Shown: positions 34,801 through 44,541, numbered from the stretch's first letter. The stretch is DNA of 62,935 nt from Hondaea fermentalgiana (GCA_014084085.1 NPFB01000050.1:1-62935), one strand, 5' to 3'. Notes: generated by a model from the letters alone, not told the origin. Numbers and translations: made by a program.

Positions 34801-37434
34801 CGTCTTGCCACCCGTGGCGTCCGGGCGTCTATCTTGGTAATTGCTGTTGTTGTTGTTGTTATTGTTGTTGGTAGTTCTCTGCGCACCACGCGTCTCCAAG
34901 GGTGTCTTTGGCTGAGCCAGCGTGGGCATGTGGTGCAGAGAAAAGTCCTTCAATGCCGTTATGACGCCCTCAAGCTCGCCCATCGCCTCAGTCGCGGACA
35001 TGTCCACGGCAAAGAGCTCCTCCTTGGCTTGCGGCGACGCTAGGATCTCCTTCATGATCGCCTCGAGCGTTTTCTCGTCGTCGAGAAGATTCTGCTCACC
35101 GTTCTGCTCGCAATAGGGCAAAAGAATGCGCTCGACCAACTCATGCTTCAAGTGGCCCAAGACAAGTGATGGGTTGCTCTCCGAAAGACTCATTTCCTGC
35201 TTGAGCATGGCCCGCCGCACGCACTCTGACGAGTCCATGATACTTGTGGGGGAGACGAGAAAGTCTGGATTGACGACCAAAAAGTTACGATCTCTTGAAA
35301 CCACAATTGACTCGCTGAAGCTGTTGGGCTTGCCATGAGACCAGACCACGTTCACATAGTCGTTCTTGCGAGGCAGCGTATCTTCGTCTGCCCATTCATC
35401 TAAAAGGACGACTCTTGCAGTTTCGCCGGAAGGACGAATTTCCACCTCGAGCTCGGCCACGTCATCGGCGCCAAAAGTAGGGTATCGCAGAAACTTGATC
35501 ACTTTGGCTCGCGTGAAAACGGAAAACTCAAAATTCGCAGACCCGGAAAAGGGTGGCAAAATTCGCGGATTTTTCTCCAGAGAATCACTGGACATCTTCT
35601 TCGTTTCATTGCCCGATGCTTTCTTGCCGCCTTCCTCGAATTGCTCCATAGCAGCGAGAAATATATCATCGTCCAATGAGGAAGACATTTGTGCACTTGC
35701 GTGCGTTGTAGGCGCGGGTATAGTTGCCAACGTTGGGGCAAATACGTTACCTGAAGGTGCGGCATTTACATGAGCTGACGACGCCAACTCAGCCGCGCGA
35801 CCACCCTCATGGTCTACTTGCATCGGTTCCGAGTCGTAAGTAGCTCTGGGCGCAGAGCTAGATGTAGGTTTGAGCGGCAGCTCTGATGCAGCGTTGGGCG
35901 CCGAGGACGGCATGACTTCGGAAATGCTAGTATTGGCTTCTGCGGCCTCCAAAGCCGCCCACATGAGTGACTCTTCAAGATCATCGGCAGCCTGTAATGC
36001 GTGCTGCCTTTCTTCCTGAAGACCTGTATCGATGTGCAACGGTGCTGATATCGCAGTCGCTTCAGCTTCAGCTTGCATGTTCTCTGCGGCAGGGAGGTTG
36101 GCACATGGGTTGCCAATGGGCATGGAAGCAGCTCGGGTCGCCGTCGTGACAGGGGTCGTTTGCGACTGCGAGGACGATGGCATGGAAGCGGCTCGATTCA
36201 AGGGCTGTTGATGTTGATGCAAGTCGTTTTGCAGCCGCGATTCATGTTGAATCTGCCGCGACTCCAAGATTTGCTTGTTGTTCGACTGAACCAGTTGCAT
36301 CGTTTGCCGATGAACCTGAGGTTGCTGATGTTGCAAAGGCTGATGTTGTTGCGGTTGGGCAGGACGCCGATGTTGCTGTGGTTGTTGCTGTTGTTGTTCT
36401 TGTTGTTGTTGCTGTTGCTGTGGTTTTTGTTGTTGTTGCTGTTGTTGTTGCGAAGGATGAAGTTGTTGCGGTTGGGCAGGACGCCGCTGTTGCTGGTGCT
36501 GTTGATGTTGTTCTTCTTGTTGTTGTTGTTGTTGTAAAGGCTGAAGTTGTTGTGGTTGGGCAGGACGCCACTGTTGCTGTTGCTGTTGTTGATGCTGCTG
36601 TTGCTGCTGTTGCTGCTGTTGTTGATTTTGCTGTTGCTGATGCTGTTGCTGTTGCGTTGAGCGGGGGAACACCTCAGAGCGAGGTGGAAGGCGGGATAAT
36701 AGTTGACCAGATGGTTGCTGGCCAACAGAGCGCGCACCACTCATGATTAGACCGCCCGCCTGACCCGCCTGACCCGCCTGACCCGCCTGGCGAAGCTTGC
36801 GCTTGCGCATGGCCTCTTCTCGTTTCGCCGCAATTTCCGCTTTGGAGCGACGGGGGCGCGTGCCGCGGGCGGGCGCTGCCTGAGGACCAGCCGCAGAGAT
36901 TGTGACCGAAGACAATGTGCGCGCTGGCGGCTGACGGGGTCGTTTCGCAAGATTATGCGTAAGTTGATCAAGGAGACTGTCGATTCTAGGGTCGGTATCG
37001 CCTTGCGCAGCCCTCTCACCGCCAAGAGCATCCAGCCGGGGCCCAAGATTGACGGCTATATTCTCTGAGGAATCTTGTGGTGCACGGTCGCTTTCCTCGT
37101 ACATCCACTGTCGAAGCAAGGTGTTGTTGTTCTCCTGGTTGTGCTCACTGCTCTGATGCGAAAGGCTATTGCGGTCGGCGATGGCACCGCCGTGGGCCTG
37201 TCCGTGTGACAAAGGTCCAGCGAGCCGCGGTCGCTTGCCGCCCTGACCCTGGTGGACACGGGAAAGCACCTCGTCGAGGTTGTTGAGCTCCGTCGCTGGG
37301 TGCGCCGTGCTTCGCGCCATGCGCTTTCGGTCCGTGGACGGGGCGCGCTCGTGCCAGGACACCATGGTCGCCTGTCTTGGCGTGCCTACCTGCGGCGACG
37401 ACACGGGCGTCACGCCCGTGTACTCGTCCTCCAT
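31819..37434 (-). CDS. DNA2: DNA replication helicase/nuclease DNA2 with a long Gln-rich N-terminus
   Basis: The frame encodes 1,871 residues from the ATG at 37,434; human DNA2 is about 1,060 and yeast about 1,520. The first 640 residues are disordered: AGQ repeats near 220-232, a Gln-rich tract at about 258-415, then Ser/Ala-rich sequence. The core starts with FLVVNPDFLVSPTSIMDSSE and its following Cys. The RecB-type nuclease shows GHLKHELVE, the metal-binding GTPDLVARIKV and LELKTG (near 938). The CTRCFEKVGC cluster (near 1,075) supplies the other Fe-S cysteines. SF1B helicase motifs follow: GLPGTGKST (about 1,408), DEAGQ (about 1,515), GDDKQLPPLV, QYRMN, TYQGRDKECIIISMVRSN and NVAITRAKKK. 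DNA2 trims long Okazaki flaps and resects double-strand breaks. An Asn run near 860 is encoded by GTT repeats at 34,843-34,870. Confidence 0.93.
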   Translation of the reverse strand: MEDEYTGVTPVSSPQVGTPRQATMVSWHERAPSTDRKRMARSTAHPATELNNLDEVLSRVHQGQGGKRPRLAGPLSHGQAHGGAIADRNSLSHQSSEHNQENNNTLLRQWMYEESDRAPQDSSENIAVNLGPRLDALGGERAAQGDTDPRIDSLLDQLTHNLAKRPRQPPARTLSSVTISAAGPQAAPARGTRPRRSKAEIAAKREEAMRKRKLRQAGQAGQAGQAGGLIMSGARSVGQQPSGQLLSRLPPRSEVFPRSTQQQQHQQQQNQQQQQQQQQQHQQQQQQQWRPAQPQQLQPLQQQQQQEEQHQQHQQQRRPAQPQQLHPSQQQQQQQQKPQQQQQQQEQQQQQPQQHRRPAQPQQHQPLQHQQPQVHRQTMQLVQSNNKQILESRQIQHESRLQNDLHQHQQPLNRAASMPSSSQSQTTPVTTATRAASMPIGNPCANLPAAENMQAEAEATAISAPLHIDTGLQEERQHALQAADDLEESLMWAALEAAEANTSISEVMPSSAPNAASELPLKPTSSSAPRATYDSEPMQVDHEGGRAAELASSAHVNAAPSGNVFAPTLATIPAPTTHASAQMSSSLDDDIFLAAMEQFEEGGKKASGNETKKMSSDSLEKNPRILPPFSGSANFEFSVFTRAKVIKFLRYPTFGADDVAELEVEIRPSGETARVVLLDEWADEDTLPRKNDYVNVVWSHGKPNSFSESIVVSRDRNFLVVNPDFLVSPTSIMDSSECVRRAMLKQEMSLSESNPSLVLGHLKHELVERILLPYCEQNGEQNLLDDEKTLEAIMKEILASPQAKEELFAVDMSATEAMGELEGVITALKDFSLHHMPTLAQPKTPLETRGAQRTTNNNNNNNNSNYQDRRPDATGGKTKIHLGPGQGEGYVEIEEILLSEDKVYSCMWGIVGTPDLVARIKVHRKEEDTPETFEAVLELKTGAVRQRYLHQVLLYSLLMEDRYRERKLFGSGTGSLSGAGLLMYITRGDKKGFNKLPGKEKAFLQGVAREHSHVATVVQNRNRFAVPATPHYLRSLNGAALQSQQKNGGEQSVGTLEDIEDMKMPRVLGYRNQSSLCTRCFEKVGCMTVHRALEKGTADSSGIGPDEYNAIVGHLSDSHIEFYRRWMKLIDVEAKESSGRLRELWTMTGNARENRGKCIASLKLVSSEPQDSTFASRSFRCSFQRHPLVTSEGNTSPKTHPSILQSNLSLGERVVISLEGRHIGLCDGIVHDMTRDTLTLELANPVPLPENVRLEDLYWRVDQQGFQGGWVKNVKSSLTQFMKVSSSGAQVPPSSGEMSPRVDRHRELIIDHVEPRFLDDDQGGVFRARGPIPSEVWSGNTRLDALHKMLATPGAPATLAFSGPNGAVTTDSNSEAAKLETFFNSKMNDQQKKAIRYVLAADDYVCIQGLPGTGKSTTISFVVRALVQLKASVLVCSYTNNAVDSLLLKIKESVDVYRVGRKNKVRPDLHKCLISRQSLEDLHKLKTKPGLVVGVTCLSAKSAFVRKCKFDYVIVDEAGQAITPQLIGPISRAKRFILIGDDKQLPPLVKSTHAKALGMGETLLKELGEAHEKSRVFLSKQYRMNREIMDLANDLVYAPREPGDERKICSATALEAGSEDVALGSMDLPNFAERERVLWRAGASQEDQWLLHSVDPSAKLLFLNTDKITNAFDTRVAMHSTVNNTQDLAGGTGLVSQPDVGSDKVQTEHYGRLQNRSEAKIVSLLVNGMITCGAEESDIGIITPYRSQVQALRKELPGRDGVEVATIDTYQGRDKECIIISMVRSNVQKDVGGLLHDVARINVAITRAKKKLIVIGSASTLRASKVCAKMIGHIRAKGFSKDLPTTACEGFDLLHRERVQNIEDMENGRRA
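36199..36661 (-). repeat. CAA/CAG-rich tract encoding the DNA2 polyglutamine region
   Basis: On the minus strand, mixed CAA/CAG codons interspersed with CAT (His), CCG/CCC (Pro) and RRPAQPQQ-type spacers. A spacer block with RPAQPQQ recurs about three times, so this is a diverged tandem duplication as well as simple slippage. Confidence 0.9.
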
Positions 37435-38290
37435 CGTCGCGGGCGCAAGCGTCTCTCAAAGAGATCTAAAAAATTGGGCAAGCTAGAAGCTTCGCGCGCT
37501 CTCGGCACGCTCTCGTCTCGGCCACCCTCGTAGCTAGCTAGCTAGCTATTTGAGCAACCGTTCGCGCGAGGGTTGTTTCTCTGGGCCTGGCCGGGCGTCG
37601 CCGCGCCTCGTCGCCGCCGCTGCCACCGTCTCGCGCCTCGCCGCGCCGCGCCGCGCCGCCCTCGCTCGGCGCGGGCCTCTTCTTTGCGTCGCTCCCAAAC
37701 GCCCTTGGTGGTTTGATGAGTCGGGCTCGCTCGAATTTTTTCAAATTCAAATCTAAACCTAACATACCCTAACCTAACCGTCGCTTGTCTTCCCCGTTCG
37801 CAAGAGAACGCGGCGGGAATGAAAGGAGGAAAGAGAAAAAAAAACAGCAAGAAAGATAGGCAGACATTGCTTAGCGGGCGAGCGAGCTGAGAGATTGGCA
37901 ACATGCCACGCCCGCTTCCTCAATCCTCTTCTTCTTTTTCTTCTGTAGCAGCATACGCAGCGTACGCAACAGCAGAAGTAGCAGTGGCATGTAGTTGAGG
38001 CGAAGCAGACGCAGCCGCGCTTAGAACAGATCCGTTTCCGATACATACATAAATTTAGTGTGTACCAGACTAGAACGGTGCGCGAGGGGTCCGCGAACGG
38101 AGCGAGTGCGAGTCAAAGGAGAGGCTCGGAAAAGCGATGATAGCTTGGACGTGAGGAGGGCTCGGACGCGAGGCCGGTACGGTAGCAATAGAAGAAACAT
38201 GCCGCCCAAAGTGCGGGGGAATCGCCGGTCGCCTTGAACGCGCGCGCGCGCGCGCGCTCGTGAGGCGAGAAGGGAAGAGAAGAGAAGAGA
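37435..38290. promoter_or_regulatory. Divergent intergenic region between DNA2 and the ankyrin-repeat gene
   Basis: This 856-base region separates two head-to-head genes and presumably contains both promoters. It carries a TAGC repeat (37,531-37,548), a GCCGC-rich segment near 37,600-37,660 and a (CG)n tract at 38,239-38,257. No coding frame was credible. Confidence 0.45.
38239..38257. repeat. (CG)n alternating tract in a 5' leader
   Basis: About 19 alternating C/G bases, ending 34 bases before the ATG at 38,291. Parallel to the tracts before the exchanger and SEC61G genes. Confidence 0.85.
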
Positions 38291-41194
38291 ATGCAGTCTT
38301 CAACGGAGTCCGACTCTGTCGCGTCGACGAAGAAGACAAACTTTGGCTTGGCCGATGTGCACTCAAAGATGCAACAGAAGCTCGCCGAAGCCGAGGAGGC
38401 ACGTAGACGCGCGAGCGAGGAAGCGGCGCAAAGGCGACGCGAGGAGAGCAAATGGTACCGTGCCATCAAGGCCGAGGAAGAACGCCTTGAGGACATCCGA
38501 AGTCGAGAGGCTGAAGGCTATCCTCACTGGAGCGCCAAAGATTTCGGCGGTGCCTACCACTCGAGCCGCATTGCCAACAAGTTTCCCATTGCAGGGAGCG
38601 CTATTGAACTGGAACGCGTCCGCAAAAGCGGAATCGTGACCCGCAAGGATCGGGAGGCTCGCGAACTTGCCGAGGTCCAGCTAACGCACGAATACCGTGC
38701 GCGAGCCAAAGGCGTGTTTGCCGAGCAACGCGAAGTCTTCAAGGGCCGATATTCGACGCGTGTCTATCTCGAGGAAGATGTCATGACAGCGCTCGGTCGG
38801 CGAGACGTGGAACTTGCACACCTACGCAAGCGATTTCGACGTGAACGCGACGCCTTCTCATGCAAAGACGGAACCCCTCTCGTGGGTTTCATGGCCGCGG
38901 TGCGCGCTGGCGAGCTGGAAAAGGTGCAAGGCATGCTCAATCGCGGAGAAGTTGACATTAATGAAGTGGGCTCATTCAATCAAGGCGAGACAGCGCTGAT
39001 GGAGGCCTGCAAACATGGCCGCGTCACGATGGCAAACATGCTCCTTGACTTGGGAGCGGATCCCAATCAAAAGAGTGCTCGCGGCGAGGGTACATTGCAC
39101 ATGGTATGGTATCCCGTATTGCAGGACGGCGGCAAGGCCTGCCAAGGCCTGCACCGTGTGGTGGCGCTGCGGAACGTTTACAGCTTGCTGGAGCGACTGT
39201 TTGCCGAGGGCGCAGATCCAGGAATGCTCAACCCGTCGCTGCAATCAACCCTTCATATCGCGGCTGCAGAGCAGTGCACGGCCATTTGTGATCTTATTCT
39301 GCGTGCGGGGGAGCCGTATCTGCTGGATCTCAAAGACAGCCAGGGACAAACCCCGCTTGACGTGGCGCCGAGCGAGACACACGAGTCGAGCAAGCTCTTG
39401 CGCAATTGGCGTGCCTGTGTCAAGGGCAACAAATTGACAGATTTTCAAAAGGCCTGGTTTCACTACATGAATGCGCCAGCTGTGGGACCTCGTCTTGCAA
39501 TCCGCCCGAGCGCAGGAAAGGTTATTAATGAACTCCGCGTAAGTGACTTTCGTCGGCATGCTGGTACGGCGCTGCGGGACGGAATCGCTTCTCGAAGACA
39601 CGAAGAAATCGAGGCAGACCGCACAAAAGCAAGCGCTGGCTTCAGCGAGAGCGAGGGGTCTTTGACCAACAAGCGACCCGTTGCAGAGTACGTACAGCTT
39701 GCGCAAAAAAGGTACACGGCCACGTTTCGCGCCAAGGTCGAGCAAGAACGAAAGATGCTCAAACCTTCGGACCGCAAACTCACGCTCGTGGAGTACCTCG
39801 TGGGCGTCGAGGCGCGCAAACGGGCCGCGGAGCTCGACAGAAAAAGCAAGACGCGCGGAAGCCACGGACGTCTATTGACACGCCGAAAAGCCGTGGCTCA
39901 TGCCCTTTTAGCAGACACCTATCGCGGCGGCGCGGAGCGCGTGCGAAGGCGCGACCTCGAAGACGTCCCGCTCGAGGCGACTGACGACGAACACGTTGCC
40001 GCAGACGTTTTGCAGAATAATGTGCTTCGAAGACCATGGACGGTGTCGGCAATTGGTCGATCGGGAGGCGCCTTTCACCCGCGCGTTCTGGGTCGCGTCG
40101 TGAGGAATGTGCGTGGCACACCGGAAAACGCCAGTGCAATGGCAAGAATTTCCAGCCACTACGCGCAGCGTGCGGCGAGTGTCACGCACATCACCTCAGC
40201 AATGCAAGCGGACGAGCAGGCCGATGAGGTCGAAGCTGAGGTGGCCGTCTCAACGCCGCAGGCGAACACGGCGACGATGATGCCGACTGCAAAGGAGCGA
40301 CTCACCCGTCGCATGACGGTGAGATTGGCCAACGTCCAAGAGGACGAGAGCATTGTGGGATCGCGTCCCCTGCACATTGATCAAGGCGAAGAGGAGAAGT
40401 CCGATTCTAGAGAGGAAGAAATTGCGCAAGGTTTTGCCAACGGACGAGCTTCGCGGAACAAGTCTCGTCGAAAGGGCGCCATTGCACAAAACGCGAATGC
40501 GCTCAAGGCGACTCAAGAGAGCGTTGAGGCGGCGGAGAAGAACCTTCGATACAGTGGCGGAAGAGATAAAGAAGATTCGTCTTCTGACCAAGGGTCGAAG
40601 GCAAGGTCTTTGCGACCTGGGGCGAACGCCACATATCGCTCAAAACACGTACCTGCAGCGCTCATGCCTCCACAATACAATATGCGCGAGGTGCTCAGCT
40701 CTCTTACTCTCGATGCGAACGGAAAGTCGACGTATACGCGCGTCGAGGTCGCCAGTGTGCTCACGTTGCTGCGCGCTCGTCTTCCGGGCGATGTTCTTTC
40801 TTCGCAGCTCAGCAACGCCATTCTTCGCGCAATCCATCATGACGAGCGCACCGATGCAGGCAATGTGACCGTCGAGGAGCTGAGAGAACAGTTCAGGGAC
40901 TTCCACCTGAACAAGAAGCCCGTTGACACCACGCCCGTCTTTGACGCGCTCGAAAAGAGTCTGAATGCCAGGTTCCGAGAAGAGCTGTTTCATGCGAGCC
41001 TGGGTCCATACCACGTATACTCTACGGACGACTTGCAGCGTCCGGGACCGTACATGGCGCGGCCGGCGAACACGCAACCTTGGTTAGGATCGCACGTCAG
41101 ACTCGACCGGAATCGCGTGCTGCGCGATCGTCATCACGACGAGAATCCCCTGCACGCCTCGGCCTTTGGCGTCATGCGGTCCAAGGTCACCTAA
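38291..41194 (+). CDS. Ankyrin-repeat protein with a charged coiled coil, function unknown
   Basis: The frame encodes 967 residues; the ATG at 38,291 follows a purine-rich leader (GAGAGA). An N-terminal charged helix (about residues 25-80, Glu/Arg/Ala-rich) is followed by ankyrin repeats at about 195-375, with readable cores GETALMEACKHGRVTMANML, STLHIAAAEQCTAICDLIL and GQTPLDVAPS. Residues about 440-560 are basic and helical. A low-complexity Lys/Glu/Ala region follows to about 760. Residues about 795-870 look like a degenerate EF-hand pair (DANGKSTYTRVEV, DAGNVTVEELREQF). There is no signal peptide or membrane span. The mix of coiled coil, ankyrin and EF-hand-like parts is common in axonemal and cytoskeletal proteins, but I cannot assign a family. 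Confidence 0.83.
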   Translation: MQSSTESDSVASTKKTNFGLADVHSKMQQKLAEAEEARRRASEEAAQRRREESKWYRAIKAEEERLEDIRSREAEGYPHWSAKDFGGAYHSSRIANKFPIAGSAIELERVRKSGIVTRKDREARELAEVQLTHEYRARAKGVFAEQREVFKGRYSTRVYLEEDVMTALGRRDVELAHLRKRFRRERDAFSCKDGTPLVGFMAAVRAGELEKVQGMLNRGEVDINEVGSFNQGETALMEACKHGRVTMANMLLDLGADPNQKSARGEGTLHMVWYPVLQDGGKACQGLHRVVALRNVYSLLERLFAEGADPGMLNPSLQSTLHIAAAEQCTAICDLILRAGEPYLLDLKDSQGQTPLDVAPSETHESSKLLRNWRACVKGNKLTDFQKAWFHYMNAPAVGPRLAIRPSAGKVINELRVSDFRRHAGTALRDGIASRRHEEIEADRTKASAGFSESEGSLTNKRPVAEYVQLAQKRYTATFRAKVEQERKMLKPSDRKLTLVEYLVGVEARKRAAELDRKSKTRGSHGRLLTRRKAVAHALLADTYRGGAERVRRRDLEDVPLEATDDEHVAADVLQNNVLRRPWTVSAIGRSGGAFHPRVLGRVVRNVRGTPENASAMARISSHYAQRAASVTHITSAMQADEQADEVEAEVAVSTPQANTATMMPTAKERLTRRMTVRLANVQEDESIVGSRPLHIDQGEEEKSDSREEEIAQGFANGRASRNKSRRKGAIAQNANALKATQESVEAAEKNLRYSGGRDKEDSSSDQGSKARSLRPGANATYRSKHVPAALMPPQYNMREVLSSLTLDANGKSTYTRVEVASVLTLLRARLPGDVLSSQLSNAILRAIHHDERTDAGNVTVEELREQFRDFHLNKKPVDTTPVFDALEKSLNARFREELFHASLGPYHVYSTDDLQRPGPYMARPANTQPWLGSHVRLDRNRVLRDRHHDENPLHASAFGVMRSKVT

Positions 41195-41754
41195 TAATGA
41201 ACATGATTTTTATTCTTGCAAGCCTACAAGGCCTACATTGATGTGAGACGCTGAGTGATCGACGATCGCCGTCGACGCGTTGAAGAGGCGTCCATTTGCT
41301 GTCCGCAGACCATGTCCGGCAGCGGAACGGGGAGCTGACCTTTCTGCCCGTGACCAAACGCGACGAGCCAGCTCCTCAGACGGCTTCCCGCGCAGTCCAA
41401 AGTGGAGATGCCTATCGTACTCTCGCGTAGTAAACCCGTATACGGGACCCAAGCGGTGGTAGGACCAAGCGAATCCCGGTATCTTCCTTGTGGTAGGCCT
41501 AGGTTATCGACCGACGTTGTCGACCCCCATTGACAGTGAATTTGGGGCGCGACGCCACCAGTGAGAGGCCGCACTCGCAAACGCACGCTCCCTCCTCGCT
41601 GTCGCTCGCAGTTGCAGGAGGCGGGAACAAGGCAGCTGCAGCGCAGTTGCGTGCAGAGCCCGATCGCCTCGAACCTCTTGACACTCCTGGCTGGTGGCAG
41701 AGTGCTTGGTCCTGGTGATCAACCAGAGGACGATCGACTGCAGCAAGAATCAGC
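41195..41754. other. Intergenic region upstream of SDR copy 1
   Basis: No gene seen. The sequence is of ordinary composition with no strong repeat. It presumably holds the promoter of the first SDR gene. Confidence 0.4.
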
Positions 41755-42665
41755 ATGACTTCGAAGAGCTACGCGCTCGTGACCGTAAGTAGAAGAGCTC
41801 GGGAAGCTTGAGACGCTGCGCGACGTGAAAGTGGACAAGAAACTCACGCAAGAGTATTGACGATGCGAATGAACAGGGCGCCTCGAGCGGCATCGGCAGG
41901 GCCATCGCCGTTCATCTCTCCCGCCAAAACCTCGGCGTTCTTGCCGTGGCTCGTCGCGAGGAGCAGCTCCAGGAGACGCGCAAGCTCGGTGTGGAAGACA
42001 ACATTGAAATCGTGGTGGCGGACCTGACCACAAAAGAGGGACGCGAGTCCGTCGCAGAGGTCGTGCGCTCCAAGTGCTCAAAACAGCTCAAGTATGTGGT
42101 GCAAAATGCCGGCGTCATCGGAAAGCTTGACCAGGCCATCAACCTGAAAGAAGACATGTGGCGGCATGTTTTCGAAGTGAACGTGCACGCGCCCTTTTTC
42201 TTGGCGCAGCTTCTCGTTCCCGAACTCGCTCCCGACGCACGCGTTCTGCACGTGAGCAGCGGCGCCGCGCATGGGCCCTTCAATGGCTGGACAGCGTACA
42301 ATGTCTCCAAGGCGGCCTTTTACATGATGTACCAGTGCATGCGCGATGAGCTTGCGCCCAAGGGCATTCATTTCGGCAGTTTCCAGCCTGGCATTGTCGA
42401 GTCCAACATGCAGGAAACGATCCGCGACGCGACTGCGGAGGAGACGGCCATCATTGAAATGTTCAAGGAGTTCAAGGCCAACCAGTACACGGGCCCAGAG
42501 GACAAACCTCACGCGCCTCCCAAGGGTGGTTTGGACGTCGCCTCCAACGTCGCCTTTTTTGTGGACTTTTTGCTCACCAAGGTGCCTGCTGAGGAGTTCT
42601 CCTCGCACGGCGAGTGGGATATTTCTGACGAGTCGCATCATTCCCGCTGGATCACCGAGGAGTAG
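41755..42665 (+). CDS. Short-chain dehydrogenase/reductase, tandem copy 1 (one intron)
   Basis: Exon 1 (41,755-41,784) encodes MTSKSYALVT. A 92-base GT-AG intron (donor GTAAGT at 41,785, acceptor ending 41,876) is followed by exon 2 (41,877-42,665) in phase 0, for 272 residues. Splicing rebuilds the Rossmann motif TGASSGIG exactly at the junction. Other SDR hallmarks are LKYVVQNAG, the VSS serine, and Y151-N-V-S-K155 as the catalytic pair. The tail is rich in acidic residues and His (DISDESHH). The NAG motif, RR after the second strand and overall length resemble benzil/sepiapterin-reductase-like classical SDRs, probably NADPH-dependent and cytosolic. The substrate is unknown. A near-identical paralogue lies 435 bases downstream. 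Confidence 0.9.
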
Positions 42666-43100
42666 ATCTTGCTGACACCGATTGATGTTTTTAAAGATCG
42701 ATTCCTATTCCTTGCCCCACATTTCTGAAGTGCGCCACAAAGCGTAAGTCAAAAGCGAGCAAAGAGCACCGGGCTCAGTCCTGACCACGCTCGCGCCATA
42801 GACGTTCGCGCTGTCTTTTCTTACCCTTCAAAGTCTGTGAAAAAAGGTTCGTCATTCTCTTTTGCTTGCTTGCTGCTGCTGACGGCGCCAGAGGGCACAA
42901 AGAATAATTCCGGTCGAATCCAGATCAGCTTCGGCCAATCGCTGCGAGCAAAGCAAAGAAGAGCAGAGCAGAGCGGTGTACCGAAGCGCGCGCTAGAGCG
43001 GCACGCAGGCATCCTTCTGAGTGTCTGGCTTTCTGGCGTGCTTGCGTTGTGACTTACTGATTCTTCGTTCGTTCGATCAATCGGTCGATCGATCGCAAGG
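42666..43100. other. Intergenic spacer between the SDR copies
   Basis: 435 bases between the tandem paralogues. It ends with a GATC/AATC-type tract (about 43,068-43,095) directly before the ATG of copy 2. No gene seen. Confidence 0.45.
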
Positions 43101-44010
43101 ATGGCGTCGAAGAGCTTCGCCCTCGTGACCGTAAGTAGAAGAGCTTGGGAAGCTTGAGACGCTGTGCGCCGCGAACGTGGACAAAGGACTGACTGACGCA
43201 AGTGTCAACGCGAATGAACAGGGCGCCTCGAGCGGCATCGGCAGGGCTATCGCCGTTCATCTCTCACGCCAAAACCTCGGGGTTCTCGCCGTGGCTCGTC
43301 GCGAGGAGCAGCTCCAGGAGACGCGCAAGCTCGGTGTGGAAGACAACATTGAAATTGTGGTGGCGGATCTGACCACCAGCGAAGGACGTGAGTCCGTCGC
43401 AGAGGTTGTGCGCTCCAAGTGCTCGAAGCAACTCAAGTATGTGGTGCAAAATGCCGGCGTCATCGGAAAGCTTGACCAAGCCATCAACCTGAAGGAAGAC
43501 ACGTGGCGTCACACCTTTGAAGTCAATGTTCACGCTCCCTTTTTCCTGACACAGCTTCTCGTTCCCGAACTTGCCCCCGACGCGCGCATTCTGCACGTGA
43601 GCAGTGGCGCCGCGCACAAACCTTATAACGGCTGGACATCGTACAATGTCACCAAAGCGGCCTTTTACATGATGTACCAGTGCATGCGCGATGAGCTTGC
43701 GCCCAAGGGCATCCATTTCGGCAGTTTTCAGCCTGGCATCGTCGAGTCCAACATGCAGGAAACCATCCGCAAGGCCACCGCCGAGGAGACGGCCGTCATT
43801 GAAAGGTTCAAGGAGCTCAAGGCCAATCAGTACACGGGCCCAGAGGACAAGCCTCACGCGCCTCCCAAGGGCGGTTTGGACATTGCTCCCAACGTCGCTT
43901 TCTTCGTCGATTTCCTACTCACCAAAGTGCCTACTGACGAGTTCTCCTCGCACGGCGATTGGGACATTCGCGACGAGTCGCACCACTCGCGCTGGATTGC
44001 CCAGGAGTAG
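43101..44010 (+). CDS. Short-chain dehydrogenase/reductase, tandem copy 2 (one intron)
   Basis: Exon 1 (43,101-43,130; MASKSFALVT), a 91-base GT-AG intron (43,131-43,221) and exon 2 (43,222-44,010) give 272 residues, the same length as copy 1. The TGASSGIG, NAG, SSG and YNVTK motifs are intact. Differences from copy 1 are few and mostly conservative (for example TTSEGR for TTKEGR, KPYNGWTSYN for GPFNGWTAYN, IRDESHH for ISDESHH). The intron is at the same codon and its sequence is largely shared with copy 1, so the duplication included the whole gene and is recent or homogenised by gene conversion. Same presumed NADPH-linked carbonyl reductase role; any division of labour is unknown. Confidence 0.9.
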
Positions 44011-44541
44011 ACGTCTTCTCAAAAAACAAAACAAAGAAACAATCAATTTTACATTCAACGCGGCCAAATCTTCATTCACGGTCAGTCGAGCAGCAACCAC
44101 GTGCAGGCGCACGCCTCACCGGCGACAGAGTGTCGGCCTCTCCGCAGCCGTGCTCCAAGCGGCCACGGGTGCGGCCCCGCGACTCTCGCGCGTGCCTTTC
44201 TTTTTCTCAAACCTCCAAGGCGTCTTGACCTTCTGAAGGTTCCACAGGTTATGATGCCCGGCGCGTTCCCCTCGCCACCTGGCAAACACTGTTTTGTTTT
44301 TGGCCGCTTTCCAATCCAGATCAACTTTTTGCCGCGCGCCGTCAACGCCGCTCTGCACGCGCCCCCGGAGAGACATCAGCAGCAGCTCGCCTGCCCCCGC
44401 CCCGTTCGCCCGCTTGCCCGTTCGCTCGATTGCCTGTGTGAGCGCGCGCGCGTGCGCAACCTCACTCGCTTGTGCACCGAGGCGTCAGCAAATTGGACGG
44501 AGCCGCCGCCGCCGCCGCGAGTCAAAGCTAGAACAGCCACC
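44011..44541. other. Intergenic region upstream of SEC61G
   Basis: No gene seen; the open frame that reaches SEC61G from 44,101 looks like 5' leader sequence. An alternating GCGCGC tract lies at 44,441-44,457, 85 bases before the ATG, and a GCC repeat lies near 44,503-44,518. Confidence 0.5.

Noticed and set aside
36177..36746. Val/Ala-rich plus-strand frame opposite the DNA2 Gln tract
   Set aside because: A shadow of CAA/CAG repeats read in another register; it has no start context or domain.
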